DNA of 64,000 nucleotides from Lucinisca nassula (lineage: Eukaryota > Mollusca > Bivalvia > Lucinida > Lucinidae), in the NCBI GenBank assembly GCA_963580285.1, contig OY757013.1, positions 152,509,900 through 152,573,899 of the forward strand. The letters are read 5' to 3'. Below, piece by piece: positions 21,596 through 32,116 of this stretch. The notes beneath the pieces are model-generated. The model had not been told where the DNA came from and did no database searches. It saw only the letters and a list, made by a program, of their open reading frames with translations. Position 1 is the first letter of the stretch, and the number at the start of each line of letters is the position of its first letter. A program made the translations under genes and the position numbers.

Positions 21596-22367
21596 GTAAG
21601 TAAACACAACATACCAGTTCAAAATCAAATTATTCTAAATACAAAAGTCATGCTTCCTTTTGCTACACTGACCATTATCCAAATTTATCCGCAGAAAAAT
21701 CCGGTAAACCTACTGGATTAGGCGGTTAAACACGCTACAACCGATTGGAATTAATAAGGGCGAATGACCACCTTAGCTAACAGAGTGGCCCAAATAGTAA
21801 AGCCCCGGAATGCGTGATATTTTTGGGCGTGTCAGTGAATACCCAAATAGTAAATGCATATAAATTCGAAATTTAAACCTTTAAATTTTAAAATTAGTTT
21901 CCATAGGATCATACAAAACATGCTGTTCTACGCTTCTGTCAGCATCATTCGTACTTGTAGCGGTGTGTTTATAGATAACGCCTAAGTGACTTTCGTATGA
22001 CGCTTCTCTCATTTCATTTTTACCTCCCATGTACACGGACACGATATGCACATTTAATAACAGAAAAAAAAATCTTAACCAACCTTTTCTTTTCACTGCG
22101 AATAATTAACAACCTGATGCTAAAAATAATTTCTTTTATTTGGGTTATATTCTTTGAAAATAAAAATCCCCTTCGCCTGTTTCAGTAATTTGTAGCGCAG
22201 TGTTTATTAGGAACTGAATAATTTGTTTCGACCCGTCATGGGGTAACCACAGCAAATGCTTGGCTTTTGTGTTATTGAATAATTGATTTTGTATTTTCAT
22301 GTTTCTTGTATGTATTTCCATGTAGTAAATATTTACCTCTGAAAAAGGCGAAAGCGCGCTCAGGTAC
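21596..22367. other. Unassigned AT-rich stretch
   Basis: No repeat or gene recognised. Confidence 0.5.
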
Positions 22368-22645
22368 AAAATAGAAGTGAAGGCAGTGATCAGGAATCGA
22401 TACAATAAATCCACATCTCCAATCAGACAAACCAAAAACACCAAGTAACCAGACCCTAATGGAAACACCAATAGCGGACAGCCAAAAGGACGGTTACTTT
22501 CCCACAAAATGTCCAATTGGCTATCCAAAATGTAAAGTTTTTCACTGGGGGGAGATGCTTAAATCGATTCTACGCGGCCGCAATCCTCGCCCTTACTTCC
22601 GTCGCGATTTAGACAAATAATTTATTCAAACCGCATGTCAGTTTT
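22368..22645 (+). repeat. R6, internally deleted
   Basis: GATCAGGAATCGATACAATA, GGACGGTTACTTTCCCACAA, then a jump to CACTGGGGGGAGATGCTTAA and CAATCCTCGCCCTTACTTCC. The CCGCCTTGGAACGG part is missing. Confidence 0.75.
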
Positions 22646-22739
22646 CTGACGCATGTTAATGCTACAAACGCCAAAGCTATGGAAAGAATTCTCTACGGAC
22701 TCCAGCTAAAGTTGGAAGTAGCAAATGTAAGTCGGGATC

Positions 22740-23059
22740 GTTACGAAAACACGCCTATTCAAATACATTGTAACCTTTATCGCCAAAAAAATGAAAATTT
22801 TAAGATGAAAAATTGTGATATTTTTCTTATTTCTGCTCAAAATATAGATTGTGGGTACTCGTTAGAACCGCCTCATCGAGGCGGTTCTACGAGTACCCAC
22901 AATTTATATTTTAGAGCAGAAGATGAGGCGGTTCTAACGAGTACCCACAATCTATATTTTAGAGCAGAAATAAAATAAGGGTTACCCCTGCAAACATCAG
23001 TTTTACTATATAAAAGTGGGGTTCGAGGGGTCAAAATTATATAGGCGTGTTTTCCTGAT
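22740..23059. mobile_element. MITE-B with duplicated right stem
   Basis: TIRs are TTACGAAAACACGCCTATTC and ATAGGCGTGTTTTCCTGATG. The core hairpin (22858-22910) is followed by a second copy of its right arm, GATGAGGCGGTTCTAACGAG plus ACCCACAATCTATATTTTAG, at 22922-22970. Confidence 0.82.
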
Positions 23060-23060
23060 G

Positions 23061-23465
23061 TAAAAATTTAAATTCAAAACTAGAGTTATATACTAGTAAT
23101 GTGGTCCTTGTTTCCAAAGGCATGCTATATACGAGCTTTACTCGTAGCTTAACCCATTTAGTTCCGGAAACACCTAGAGGGGTACTTGGCAAACAGTGCT
23201 GGCCCAGATCAGACGCCACAGAACGCGGCGTCTGATCAAGGCCTACAGTGTTTGCAAAACGTTCAGACGGTTTCCAAATAGATTTTGAAGAAAACACAAC
23301 CTGACACCCCTAAAGTTTGAAATGGACTCCTACTTTATATACGGAGGAAGATTCCATTTGGTACAAAAAGGGTTAATAAAGAACTCGTACTCGTGTTGAA
23401 AGTTTTTTTTTCTGTAAAAAAATAACAAAGCCATTTGTTAATCTTTATATGTACAACCCTCTTGG
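23061..23465. other. Unassigned stretch with a GATCAGACGCC hairpin
   Basis: At 23206-23242 CAGATCAGACGCC and GGCGTCTGATC form a hairpin matching those at 88-122 and 1853-1886. A half copy, GCGTCTGATCAGC, lies near 58361. Surroundings resemble copy A only around this hairpin. Confidence 0.55.
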
Positions 23466-23797
23466 GCCGGCCTCGGTAGCTGAGTCGGATGCGCGTCTTA
23501 CTTGTGATCAAGAGGACGCGATTTCGATACCTGCCGGGGTCGGCAACATTCTTTCGTAGAGATTGATCATGAAATCTTTTCTAGGGTCATTCTCTCCCGC
23601 TGATTCAAGATGCGCAGTAGTCAGTTTCTGGCGAAAGGATGTGCACTGCACTGGTTAACCGCTTACGTATACATGTAAGCCTGTCCAGGAAAAGTGTGGA
23701 TAAGTGAACTGACCGGCTCAAAAATGACATAAAAGGTGTTGACTGGGCCGTTAAACCGCAATAAAAAACAAAAACAGCAACAACAAACAAACAAATT
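23466..23797 (+). mobile_element. SINE-5, tRNA-derived
   Basis: Head GGCCTCGGTAGCTGAGTCGG (box A TAGCTGAGTCGG), box B-like GATTTCGATACC. The tail is GTGTTGACTGGGCCGTTAAACC followed by CAATAAAAAACAAAAAC and CAAA repeats. The tail is shared with SINE-3 and SINE-4. Confidence 0.75.
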
Positions 23798-24465
23798 AAA
23801 ATATTTCAAACGTTTGTCCTCTGAGACATGCATGCACCAACATATACATATATGAAGTGTTCAAATGTGTAAAAGACAAAAAGGCAGCCGCCACTTAAAA
23901 AGTTTGGTTTATGTTAAACATGGGTGAAAATTTGGGAGCTGTGTCAACAGTGGATATTGTTGTTAGTTTAAACTTTATTTCATTCAAATATAATAACACA
24001 AAACATACAAACACAATATCATTGGATACGTACAATTATATCTGAAAGGGATACAGAAAAAAGTCAATGACTTGTATGATCTGCTTCCCAGTAATTCTAA
24101 TCTAAACATAGACATACAATGAATTCGTAAAATGCTTTAAGCATGAGTTATATTGCCGCCGTTCATATTTTATAATTTTAATGTTGTTTTGAATAAAATA
24201 AAAAAAAAGAAAAACAATGTGCAAATGTTTAGATAACTGCTAAATAAATCAACATTTTATGAGAGTTAGCACTATATAGAGAAATGCAAATACTAAGTGA
24301 AAGAAAGAAAGAAAAGAAAGAAAGAAAGAAATGAATGAAAGAAATAAAGGATAAAAGAAGGAACTGATTATTGGTACCACGGTCTATCTAGCAACATGTG
24401 GTCGTTTTATATGTCATTTTGTTTAATGTTTCGTACATTACTGGACAATGTATTGACAATACGAT

Positions 24466-24978
24466 TCAGACAAACCGCTTGGTAAGAATAATATAATCTT
24501 GAACTGTCTCGAAAATTGTAGTATTGGTTTCGCTGCTGAGCGTTGCATCGCCAAACAGTAAAATATGTTGTGTTGGGTTACAGTACATTGATACATTCTC
24601 AATCATAACAGCTCGATAGCGTGCATATTGAGGACAGTGGAAAAGAAAATGATTCACATCCTCTGTTTCGCCACAATTTCAAAACTTGTTTTCAAGAATA
24701 TTTTTACTGAAGAGACGGTAATTTAGGCTGCTACAGTTTGTTCAAAGCCTCGAGTGCAAAATTTGGCCTTTTCGAGTTCCAGCAAAGTAGTAGCTGGGTT
24801 TTACTGTACGTTCTGATATATTTCTTTTAAAAGAAGCGACCGACTGAGAAGAACGCACAGTGCCAGCCAAAGAGTTCCATTCGCGAACGACTGTCGGTAG
24901 GAAAGAGTTATAGTATAACTGTGAGTTTGTATCAACTGTTTGATATATAAAGATTATCATGAGATTATCATATGACAT
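24466..24978 (-). pseudogene. LINE ORF2 C-terminal remnant
   Basis: Two minus-strand pieces. The first (24742-24978) contains NSQLYYNSFLPTVVREWNSL and ends in AGTRKGQILHSRL. The second (24466-24657) starts MNHFLFHCPQYARYR. They match the C-terminal part of the LINE at 59757-60234 (NSQLYYTSFLPSATRNLNDL and CACGAVEDTNHYLMAC). The H-x4-C half of a Cys-His motif typical of the C terminus of CR1/jockey-type ORF2 is visible. A frame break separates the pieces. It is disconnected from the reverse transcriptase part by the insertion at 24958-25577 and cannot make a product. Confidence 0.78.
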
Positions 24979-25577
24979 TTTTCACACCATACCCCATATC
25001 AGTCCGAGACTCCCATATCAGCCCTCGGGCTGATATGGGGTATGATATGAAAAATGCCATATCATAATCTATTTATCATACATTTCACTTTTAAAAAATA
25101 TCAATCTCGCCGACATCGTTCGTCGCTGCATTCACGTTTCCATTGTTAACTGAATCACTAGAATTTCCTTGCTCGATAATATTATCGAGATCCAAAAGTC
25201 TGTTAGCAATCCCCTGCATCGTTCTTTCGCCCATTTTCCTCTCGTATTCGCTGCGCCGTGCCATGTTTTTTTTTTTTTTTTGTGTGTGTGTTTTTTTTTT
25301 TTTGCCAAACAGTTCGAACAGACGAAAATATTGCAAATGGCGTCCTGAACAACAAATGCGAAATGCCACAAAAGGAAGAACGCCGCGTGTTCCAAATAGG
25401 GTCACGTCAGAGGTATGATAAAGGCTTAGGGGTGCGATAAAGGGTTGTGATATGGATTTTTGGGGTATGATAAAGCCCATGCGATATGGCAGCACGTGCA
25501 AGCGTGATACGTGCATTGGTGTCACGTTCGTATCGCATATTCAAAAACTTAGTATTTTATACTAAATGTATGATAAA
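24958..25577. mobile_element. Unclassified insertion inside the LINE
   Basis: Between LINE residues NID and QTVDTNSQ the sequence is unrelated to the LINE. It begins with a strong inverted repeat (24963-25070): AGATTATCATATGACATTTT and CATACCCCATATCAG pair with CTGATATGGGGTATG and AAAATGCCATATCATAATCT. Next, TTTATCATACATTT (from 25071) is complementary to AAATGTATGATAAA (ending 25577), a 14 bp inverted pair that could be element termini. It includes T-rich runs at 25265-25305 and a small reading frame. The class is unknown. Confidence 0.6.
25091..25264 (-). CDS. Small unknown reading frame inside the insertion
   Basis: A 57-codon minus-strand frame starting MARRSEYERKMGERTMQGIA and ending NDVGEIDIF. 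It could be extended upstream through a lysine-rich A-tract to a 144-codon frame starting at 25525, but the homopolymer makes that unlikely to be real. The charged, low-hydrophobicity start followed by an Asn/Ser-rich end is not a family I recognise. It may be the first exon of the autonomous parent of the inserted element, or chance. Its base composition is less AT-rich than the flanks. Confidence 0.2.
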   Translation of the reverse strand: MARRSEYERKMGERTMQGIANRLLDLDNIIEQGNSSDSVNNGNVNAATNDVGEIDIF

Positions 25578-26238
25578 GGTCAATATTTCTTAAGGGATAT
25601 CTTTGTATTTCACCAACAAGAGTTGGTACTAATGTAATTAGGTAAGGTGGTGCTATATTATAAATCATCTTATAAAACAAAGTTAATCTGTGCTGTTGTC
25701 GTCTCGAACTAAGCGTTTCCCATCCAGTTTCTATATATAAATTTTGTATTGAAACCAGTTTAGTATTTCCGGTAACAGCCTCATGCTGTATTTTCTCGAG
25801 CTCGTCTTCTTGATACTTAGTAATGTTGCACCATACTATGTCAGCATATTCTAAAACAGGTCGTATAAAAGCTGTGTATATTGTCTGTAATGTGTTTCTG
25901 TCCAAGAGGAATCTAAGTTTTCTCATAGTATGAATTCTCTGCCAAGCTTTAGAAGTGATTAATTCTATATGTTTTTGCCAATGACAATTACTTTCAAGCA
26001 CTACACCTAAATGTTTATGACTATCAACCTGCTTAATATTTTGGTTTTTCATAGTTACAAGTTGGTGGAAAGGTTTGTAAATTTTTCGTGTTAGTGTCAT
26101 TGACTCTGTCTTATTTGGGTTAAATGATACAAGCCAGTTGTCAGCCCATGCATCAATTTTGCCGAGATCTTGATTACGTCTTTCTGGTGCTTCCTGTGGT
26201 GAATCCACAATGATATACAGACTTGTATCATCGGCCAA
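25549..26238 (-). pseudogene. LINE reverse transcriptase fragment
   Basis: The frame opens at ADDTSLYIIVD, the catalytic motif C of a non-LTR reverse transcriptase. It continues through SFNPNKTESM, HKHLGVVLES and YADIVWCNITKY, ending at the insertion after LRNID. Upstream, GSILGPLLFLIYINDI (motif B) is still readable on the minus strand at about 26240-26310, but stops and frame changes break it before WFQNYL at ~26390. About 60 percent of positions visibly match the 593-codon ORF of the LINE at 60523-62304 by eye. Motif A (F-x-D) is absent through 5' truncation, so it is inactive. Confidence 0.85.
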
Positions 26239-26462
26239 CAGACGAATTGTGGAATTAATATCGTTTACAATGTCATTGATATAAATTAAGAATAAAAGTG
26301 GTCCTAAGATGGATCCCTGGTATATCTACCCATTCAGATAATCCTTCCGGTAGGACTACTCTTTGTTTGCGGTTTGCTAAGATAGTTTTGAAACCAGTTT
26401 AAGATAGTAGCATGGTTGTTAGACGTTCTAAGGCAATGGTGGTTGAGCAGGTCAGTTCCTAT

Positions 26463-26686
26463 GTCGCGAAGACCTGTCTCCTTTAAACCCCACATTCATT
26501 TAGTAAAACGGGTTTACAGTGGTTTACATTATTTGTCTTGTCTCTGCTTGAAAAACAAGGATTATGGGTACTCGATAGGACCGCCTCGCCGAGGCGGTTC
26601 TAACGAGTTCTCTAATTCAATATTTGAGCAGAAATATGAAAAAAATATATGAAATACTTCAGTTTTTCAACGGTAAAATTTGGTTC
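26463..26686. mobile_element. MITE-B, ends eroded
   Basis: CCTTTAAACCCCACATTCAT arm, core GATAGGACCGCCTCGCCGAG / GGCGGTTCTAACGAG, arm remnant CAACGGTAAAATTTGG. It directly abuts the next copy. Confidence 0.7.
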
Positions 26687-26962
26687 CATTACGAAAACAC
26701 GCCTATACAATTTTGGCTCCCTTTAAACCAAAGTTTTATATAGTAAAACTTGGGTTTACATGTGTGTTTATTATTTTTCTTATTTGTGCTCAAAAACATA
26801 GATTGTGGGTACTCGATAGCACCGCCTCGCCGAGCGACTCTAACGGTTACCCACAGTCTATGTTTTGAGCAAAAATTGGAAAAATATCACAATTTTTCAT
26901 CTGAATTTTTTTTTGGGCGGTAAAATTTACAGTGTATTTGTATAGGCGTGTTTTAGTATTGC
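26687..26962. mobile_element. MITE-B
   Basis: CATTACGAAAACACGCCTAT at the left and TGTATAGGCGTGTTTTAGTA-type right end, full arms and a core hairpin that has lost part of its right stem (GCCGAGCGACTCTAACGG). Confidence 0.82.
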
Positions 26963-27144
26963 TTTGCTTTTTATGGGAAAAGGTAAAAACAATGCATTTT
27001 TGCGAGCTGACATGAGAGAAAGTATCAAAATGAAGGTCTATGAATGCCAAGGGTTAAGGTCATTTGGCGACATTGGCCCAAAGTCACGTGGCTTACCAGT
27101 CCATCGGCATTTCGAAGGACATTTTGTCTAAAACAGTTGGGTCA

Positions 27145-27423
27145 AATACGAAAACACGCCTATACATATATATTGTTACCTTTATCACCTAAAAAACGAA
27201 AAATTTAAGATGAAAAACTGTGATATTTTTCTTATTTCTGCTCAAAATAGATTGTGGGTACACGTTAGAACCGCCTCATCGATGCGGTTCTAACGAGTAC
27301 CCACAATCTATATTTTAGAGCAGAAATAAGAAAAATAAGGTTTACCCCTGCAAACCCCAGTTTTACTATATAAATCTGGAGTTCAAGGGGGTCAAACTTT
27401 TATAGGTGTGTATTCGTGATGAA
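27145..27423. mobile_element. MITE-B inserted in a P-type array
   Basis: ATACGAAAACACGCCTATAC to ATAGGTGTGTATTCGTGATG with a core hairpin at 27250-27312. Array-like sequence (GTCCATCGGCATTTCGAAGG, compare 28068) lies on its left at 26963-27144. Confidence 0.8.
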
Positions 27424-28990
27424 TTTCAATAAAGTTTAATATATAAAGTCTTCTGACAATGTGTGTATGTGTGTGTGTGTGTGGGGGGGGGGGAGGAGTG
27501 GTGGGGGGGGGGGCAAAACCTTGATTGCGTGGTCAAGTTTACATAGCAAAGATGGCCACTGTGCCAAACTGTGATAAAAAAAACCCCTCAAAAATCCTCT
27601 TCTCCTGAACCACTAGGCAAATTGCTTTTTAACTTTGTACGTAGCCCTTGGTGATTGTATTCACCTTATTTGCATTATCTGCTGGATTCTAGTCTGAAGG
27701 TTATCAGTGTTGGAAAAACAGGTAACAAGACCCCCCTGACCTTGAAAGGTCAGGGGGGGTCTGGCTACCTGTTTTTCCAATATTGACAATGTGAAAGCTG
27801 GGGGCAAGCAAATAATGCAAATATGGTGAATAGTAACAAGATGATTCAAATGATGACACCAGGTTGACCTATTTCACGGTTATGTCAAAATTGGCTCCTT
27901 AGGCCTTTGAATTGGGAAAGGAAAAAAATGTATTTTTTTGAAAACTATTGTGGTCTATGACATGGGTAGGTACACTAAGACATGGGTAGGTACAAAATGA
28001 ATGTATAGGGTTGCCAAAGGTCGCGGGCATTCAGTGACTTTGTCTCAAGGTCATTTGGATTGCAGGTCCATCAATATTTCAAATAACAGCTAGGCCAATT
28101 TAATACTGGCACACTTGGAAAGAAACACTTGATCAAATGACCCCGGTTACACGATAAAGATGATCACCATGGCCGAATATGAAAAAAAGTTATAAAACTC
28201 TTCTTTAGAACGACTAAGCCGATTTCTTTGAAACTTGGTGGCATTGGGTGACTGAGAAATGCCAAATGTACAAAATGATGGCCATAGGTTGAATTGACCT
28301 TTTTTTCGGCAAGGTAAGATTTTATTCCCTAAGCTTTAAATGGGATAAATGTAAAACTTGATTTTTTTTACAGAAATGCACAACGCCTTGATTACCAGTC
28401 AGAAAGCCCACTGACTCTTGCATGATATTAGGAATCTTTACTGCATTGCATACTTAGTTGATGGCTTACAGAACAGATTAACAAAAAAAAAAAAAAAAAA
28501 AAACAAGGAGAAAGCATATCGTCTTTACCAAGTCATCATTATTGAATTGGATACCAAGTGTGAGGCTTCACGCTTTCATATTTCCAGATAAACTTTGACG
28601 AAATGTATAACATTAGCCAATATGTAGAGAAAGAAGAATGAAAAAACGAATGAACAAATAAACCGAGAAAGCCCATTGTCTCTGACACAATATAAGCCAT
28701 CATTATTGCATGTTAAACCAAGTTTGAGGCGTCTAGCTTTTGTATTTCCTGAGAAATCTTTGAAGCAAAATTTGACATTGCCTATATGAAGAGAAAGAAG
28801 AATGGAAGAACAGTATAACTAATATGCCAGGAAAACCTGAAAGCTCATTGTTTCTTACATCATATAAGTCATCATTATTACATTGCATACAAAGTCTGAG
28901 GCCTCTAGCTTTTACACTTCCTGAGAAATCTTAGACGAAAAACTCAACATGGAGAGAACTAAAAGCAGAACAAATGAGCCGAGAAAGCCC
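27424..28990 (+). repeat. P-type array with TG and G-run tract
   Basis: Begins with (TG)n and long G runs (27460-27516). Degenerate units share GGTCAAGTTTACA/CGGTTACACGATAAA-type starts, AAGATGGCCAC, and GAACCACTAGGC-AATT. From 28500 a second unit type repeats three times: GAGAAAGCCCATTGTCTCT, CATCATTATTGCAT, ACCAAGTTTGAGGC, CTTTTGTATTTCCTGAGAAA. Poly-A at 28481-28503. Confidence 0.65.
27650..27845. repeat. ~90 bp-arm inverted repeat
   Basis: Outer arms ATTCACCTTATTTGCATTAT and ATAATGCAAATATGGTGAAT, inner arms GGAAAAACAGGTA and TACCTGTTTTTCC, centre ACCCCCCTGACCTT / AAGGTCAGGGGGGGT. It sits within the array as a complete foldback unit. Confidence 0.78.
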
Positions 28991-29009
28991 ATTGTACCTC
29001 ATCATAATA

Positions 29010-29158
29010 GTGTAGTCAGCAATATACCCTCAATGAGTCGGTTCTAACGAGCACCCCAACCAATGTTTGGAGAATATCACGGATTTTCTTCCGAAAAGTA
29101 GCCATTTTTGAGAATGATGTGAAAACTGCCATACGTCGCACGGGTGGTTATCGTAATG
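29010..29158. mobile_element. MITE-A right half
   Basis: Half hairpin CAATGAGTCGGTTCTAACGA, then TTTTCTTCCGAAAAGTAGCC and the terminal GCACGGGTGGTTATCGTAAT. Confidence 0.7.
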
Positions 29159-29238
29159 GTCTAGATTAGTAACATGTAATCAGAGTTGCTGAGCAGACTA
29201 GTTTGCATCTAACCTGGTTGCAAACTCAAGGACAGTTT

Positions 29239-29832
29239 CATTACGACGACCCAGCCGAGCGACATAGTATTTTTTCACATTTCCAAAAAGGCTACTTTTG
29301 TTTGTTTGATTTGAGGTTTAACGTCCCCCTCAACAGTGTATAGGTAATTTGGGAGACATTGCTTCCAATTTTGTGAGACTTTTACCCGACATTGAGATGA
29401 AATGACATCTCAAGCCCAGTCGCCCAATGAAACCAATAGGGTTTATAAGCTTGGACGATCCGACTCGCACCGCTTTTCCGGGACAGGCTTAGATCCTCTA
29501 AGCAGTTTACCAGTACTCGTGTGCGGTCGGTTTCAGCTCTGCGTGGAAGCATCATGCAGCCCATCTAGTTCTTCAAGCCCCAATGGGCGGGGGCCGACCA
29601 AAATGGCTACTTTTCTGATGGAGATCTATGACATTTTTTCTTATTTATACTTCAAACATAGGTTGTGGGCGCTCGTTAGAATCGCCTCATTCAGGCGGTT
29701 CTAACGAGTGCCGACAACCTATGTCTTGAAAAAGAAATAAGAAAAAAAATAATATATTCCCCCTTAAACCACAATTTACTCTATATAAAGTGGGGTTTAG
29801 ACGGGTGTTCAATCACGAACTTGTTAACATGG
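29239..29832. mobile_element. MITE-A interrupted by SINE-3
   Basis: Left end CATTACGACGACCCAGCCGA, arm ATTTCCAAAAAGGCTACTTT, then SINE-3, then the arm continues as AAATGGCTACTTTTCTGATG. The core hairpin is at 29668-29712 and the right end is CACGAACTTGTTAACATGG. Confidence 0.82.
29300..29597 (-). mobile_element. SINE-3, minus strand, nested in MITE-A, 17 bp target duplication
   Basis: CCAAAAAGGCTACTTTT (29283-29299) and CCAAAATGGCTACTTTT (29598-29614) are the duplicated MITE-A arm. The SINE is full length, from tail GTTTGTTTGATTTGAGG to head GGCCCCCGCCCATTGGGGCT (complement). Confidence 0.93.
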
Positions 29833-30169
29833 TGGGTTGTAGATAGTGAAAGATGAGCCGTTCCGGGAACATGCCCGTGCAAACTATTCTGTTGCACAGA
29901 ATTATTTTGCTTTGACATGATAACGTATTTTGGATACAAAGCAGATGCATGATCCGAATCGATACAACAACAGCTGATTGTTTCATGTTCTCTAAGATGA
30001 TTTCTCACGGGATGAAGTGTTTGTTCTACCAGAAAACACGCCATACAACAAGACACAGTACTGATACTAAACTGTTGACGACATTTCTATAACACAAGCG
30101 TGTACCAAAATTTCTAGAATTAGCATTTTTATGACATTTTCTGAGCACAAACATTGTAAGCTATTGTGA
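29833..30169. other. Unassigned stretch
   Basis: No repeat or gene recognised. Confidence 0.5.
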
Positions 30170-31126
30170 TCGGTCTCTGTACGTCGTGCGTGCATGTGTC
30201 CGTCCGTGCATCCATCCTCACCTTTTGCTTTAAACGACCTCTAAAACTGCTATATTATCACAGGAATGTTCCTTGGGTGACCCTCTACTAAAGTTGCTCA
30301 AACCGTTCCGCTCGGTGAACAAGATGACCGCTAAGGCTAAAAATAGAAAAACACTTAACTACTTCTTCATCTTAACCAATGGATGGAGTTTGAAATTATT
30401 TCACAGGATTGTTCCTTGGGTGACCCTCTACCGAAATTGATCAAACCGTTCCGCCTGGATGAACTAGATGGCCGCCAGAGCTGAAAATAGAAAAACCTTT
30501 TAATGACTTCTCTTCCTTAACCAATAGATGGATTTCGAAATAATTTCACAGGAATGTTCCTTGAGTGACCCTCTGTTAAAATTGCTCAAACCGTTCTGCT
30601 CGGATGACCAAGAGGGCCACCAGAGTTAAAAACTAAAAAATGAAAATCCTTTGAACGAATTCTCCTCCTTAACCAATGGATGAATTTCGAAATAATTTCA
30701 CAGAGATGTTGCTTCGGTAATCCACTACCAAAAAAGTTCAAACCATTCTGCTCGGATGAACAAGATGGCTACCAGAGCTAAAATAAAAACAAAAAGCTTT
30801 AATTGGCTTTTACTCCTTAACCTGTAGGTAGATTTTGAAATTATTTCTTATGAACGTTCCTTGGGTGACCCTGTACCAAAATAGCTGAAACCATTCCGCT
30901 CGTATGAACAAGATGGCCCCCAGAGCTAAAAATAGAGAAAAACTCAAAATGACTTCTCAACCTATGGATGGATGGATTTTAAAAATAATTTCACAGAACT
31001 GTTCCTTTGGTCACCGGCAATCAAAATTGCTCAAACCCTCTACTCCGCCATAGATTAACTACCATTTCATTTGTACAATATGGATCAGGTGAGCGATCCA
31101 GGGCCACCATGGCCATCTTGATTTAA
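30170..31126 (+). repeat. P-type element, six ~145 bp units
   Basis: Begins near GTACGTCGTGCGTGCATGTG. Units are marked by TTCCTTGGGTGACCCTCTAC at about 30270, 30411, 30556, 30710, 30858 and 31002, each followed by AACCGTTCCGCTCGGATGAA. It ends ATGGATCAGGTGAGCGATCC, AGGGCCACCATGGCCATCTT. The same cap closes 37905-39585. Confidence 0.8.
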
Positions 31127-31127
31127 T

Positions 31128-31265
31128 ATTTTCTTATTTCGATTCCCATCATAGATTTGAACTGCCCTAACGAGGCGGTTCTAACGAGTACCCACAGTAT
31201 ACTTTTGAGCAGCAATAAGAAGAATAATGTATACCTCAGTAAATCACACATTTCTCTATATTATA
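31128..31265. mobile_element. MITE-B relic
   Basis: TTGAACTGCCCTAACGAGGC, GGTTCTAACGAGTACCCACA and GAGCAGCAATAAGAAGAATA are recognisable. The ends are lost. Confidence 0.55.
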
Positions 31266-31543
31266 AAGACCCCCCTAAACCCCACTCTATATAGAAAAAA
31301 CGGGTTTACGGGGGTAATAATTATTTTACTTATTTCTGCTCCAAGACATAGGTTGTGGGTACTCGTTAGAACCGCCTCATTGAGGCGGTTCTAACGAGCG
31401 CCTCATTGAGGCGATTCTAACGAGCACCCAAAACCTATGTTTGGAGTATAAATAAGAAAAATAACACAAATTTTCATAAGAAAATGTACCTTTTTAGAGG
31501 TTTGAAAAACTGCACTATATCACACGGACGTGTTATCCTAATG
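31263..31543. mobile_element. MITE-A with duplicated stem
   Basis: Arm CCTAAACCCCACTCTATATA, core hairpin, then an extra CGCCTCATTGAGGCGATTCT repeat of the right stem (31399-31425). Right end CACACGGACGTGTTATCCTA. Confidence 0.8.
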
Positions 31544-31564
31544 ACGGCCAGGAAGTTCCAAGTT

Positions 31565-31690
31565 CCACATCACGTTAACAGTCCGTGCAATGAACACCCG
31601 TAAACCACACTTTATTCGTGTACAGGGGAAATAGTATTTACAGTTTTATACATTATTTTCCTTATTTTGCTTAGACATGTCCGGAGGTTT
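31565..31690. mobile_element. MITE-A left half
   Basis: CATCACGTTAACAGTCCGTG, CAATGAACACCCGTAAACCA and the following arm to TTGCTTAGACATG, then homology stops before the mariner. Confidence 0.65.
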
Positions 31691-31927
31691 GTCATGTGAT
31701 GAAGTGTATTCTCAACAAAACCATCTTTATTTCCCTCAGAGGGATACGAGGACTGTTCAAATATGAATGCAAGTAGAACGTTTTCTCATGCACTAATGCG
31801 ATATTCACCTGGAAATAAATATCACAGCGTAGAAAAACATTTTACCTATACATTGATACCAAACCTGTTAAAATCCGTCCACTTTAGCCATGTATATCGT
31901 TCGATAAACACTGTCTACTCTTGTATA

Positions 31928-32089
31928 GAGTGAGTGTTCGAGTTTTACGTCCCACCAACAGCTAAGGTCATACGGAGACGGGACCTCGATTTAAAGACTC
32001 ATCCGAAAGTCTGGAGAAGCCCGGGATCGATCCTGCGACCCCTGGTTTACAAGGCGAGTAGCGTAACCACTACACCACGGAGGCTTCTA
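31928..32089 (-). mobile_element. SINE-2 inserted in the mariner 5' region
   Basis: Complement of 7197-7362: head AAGCCTCCGTGGTGTAGTGG on the minus strand, box B GGATCGATCCC. TCTACTCTTGTATA is duplicated at 31914-31927 and 32090-32103, a perfect 14 bp target duplication. It inserted after the mariner and upstream of its coding region. Confidence 0.94.
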
Positions 32090-32116
32090 TCTACTCTTGT
32101 ATACTAATACAAAACA

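Larger units (their letters stand above)
23963..26405 (-). mobile_element. CR1-like LINE, 5'-truncated and split by an insertion
   Basis: The minus strand encodes pieces of a reverse transcriptase and C-terminal region collinear with the LINE at 59178-63640. The 3' end (low coordinate) is AATAAAGTTTAAAC, the same as the other LINE. Homology starts near the WFQNYL motif at about 26390. An unrelated segment (about 24958-25577) splits the coding part. A (GAAA)n tract lies in its 3' part near 24300. MITE-B copies abut the 5' end. Confidence 0.82.

Noticed and set aside
22145..22528. 127-codon minus-strand frame
   Set aside because: Its first part is antisense R6, which gives a similar peptide at 15080-15265 and 36788-36994, but no conserved domain or extended frame exists. 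It is noted as repeat-derived only.
25091..25525. 144-codon minus-strand gene
   Set aside because: The upper half depends on reading through A/T homopolymers (KKKKTHTQKKKK). Only the 57-codon part is kept, at low confidence.
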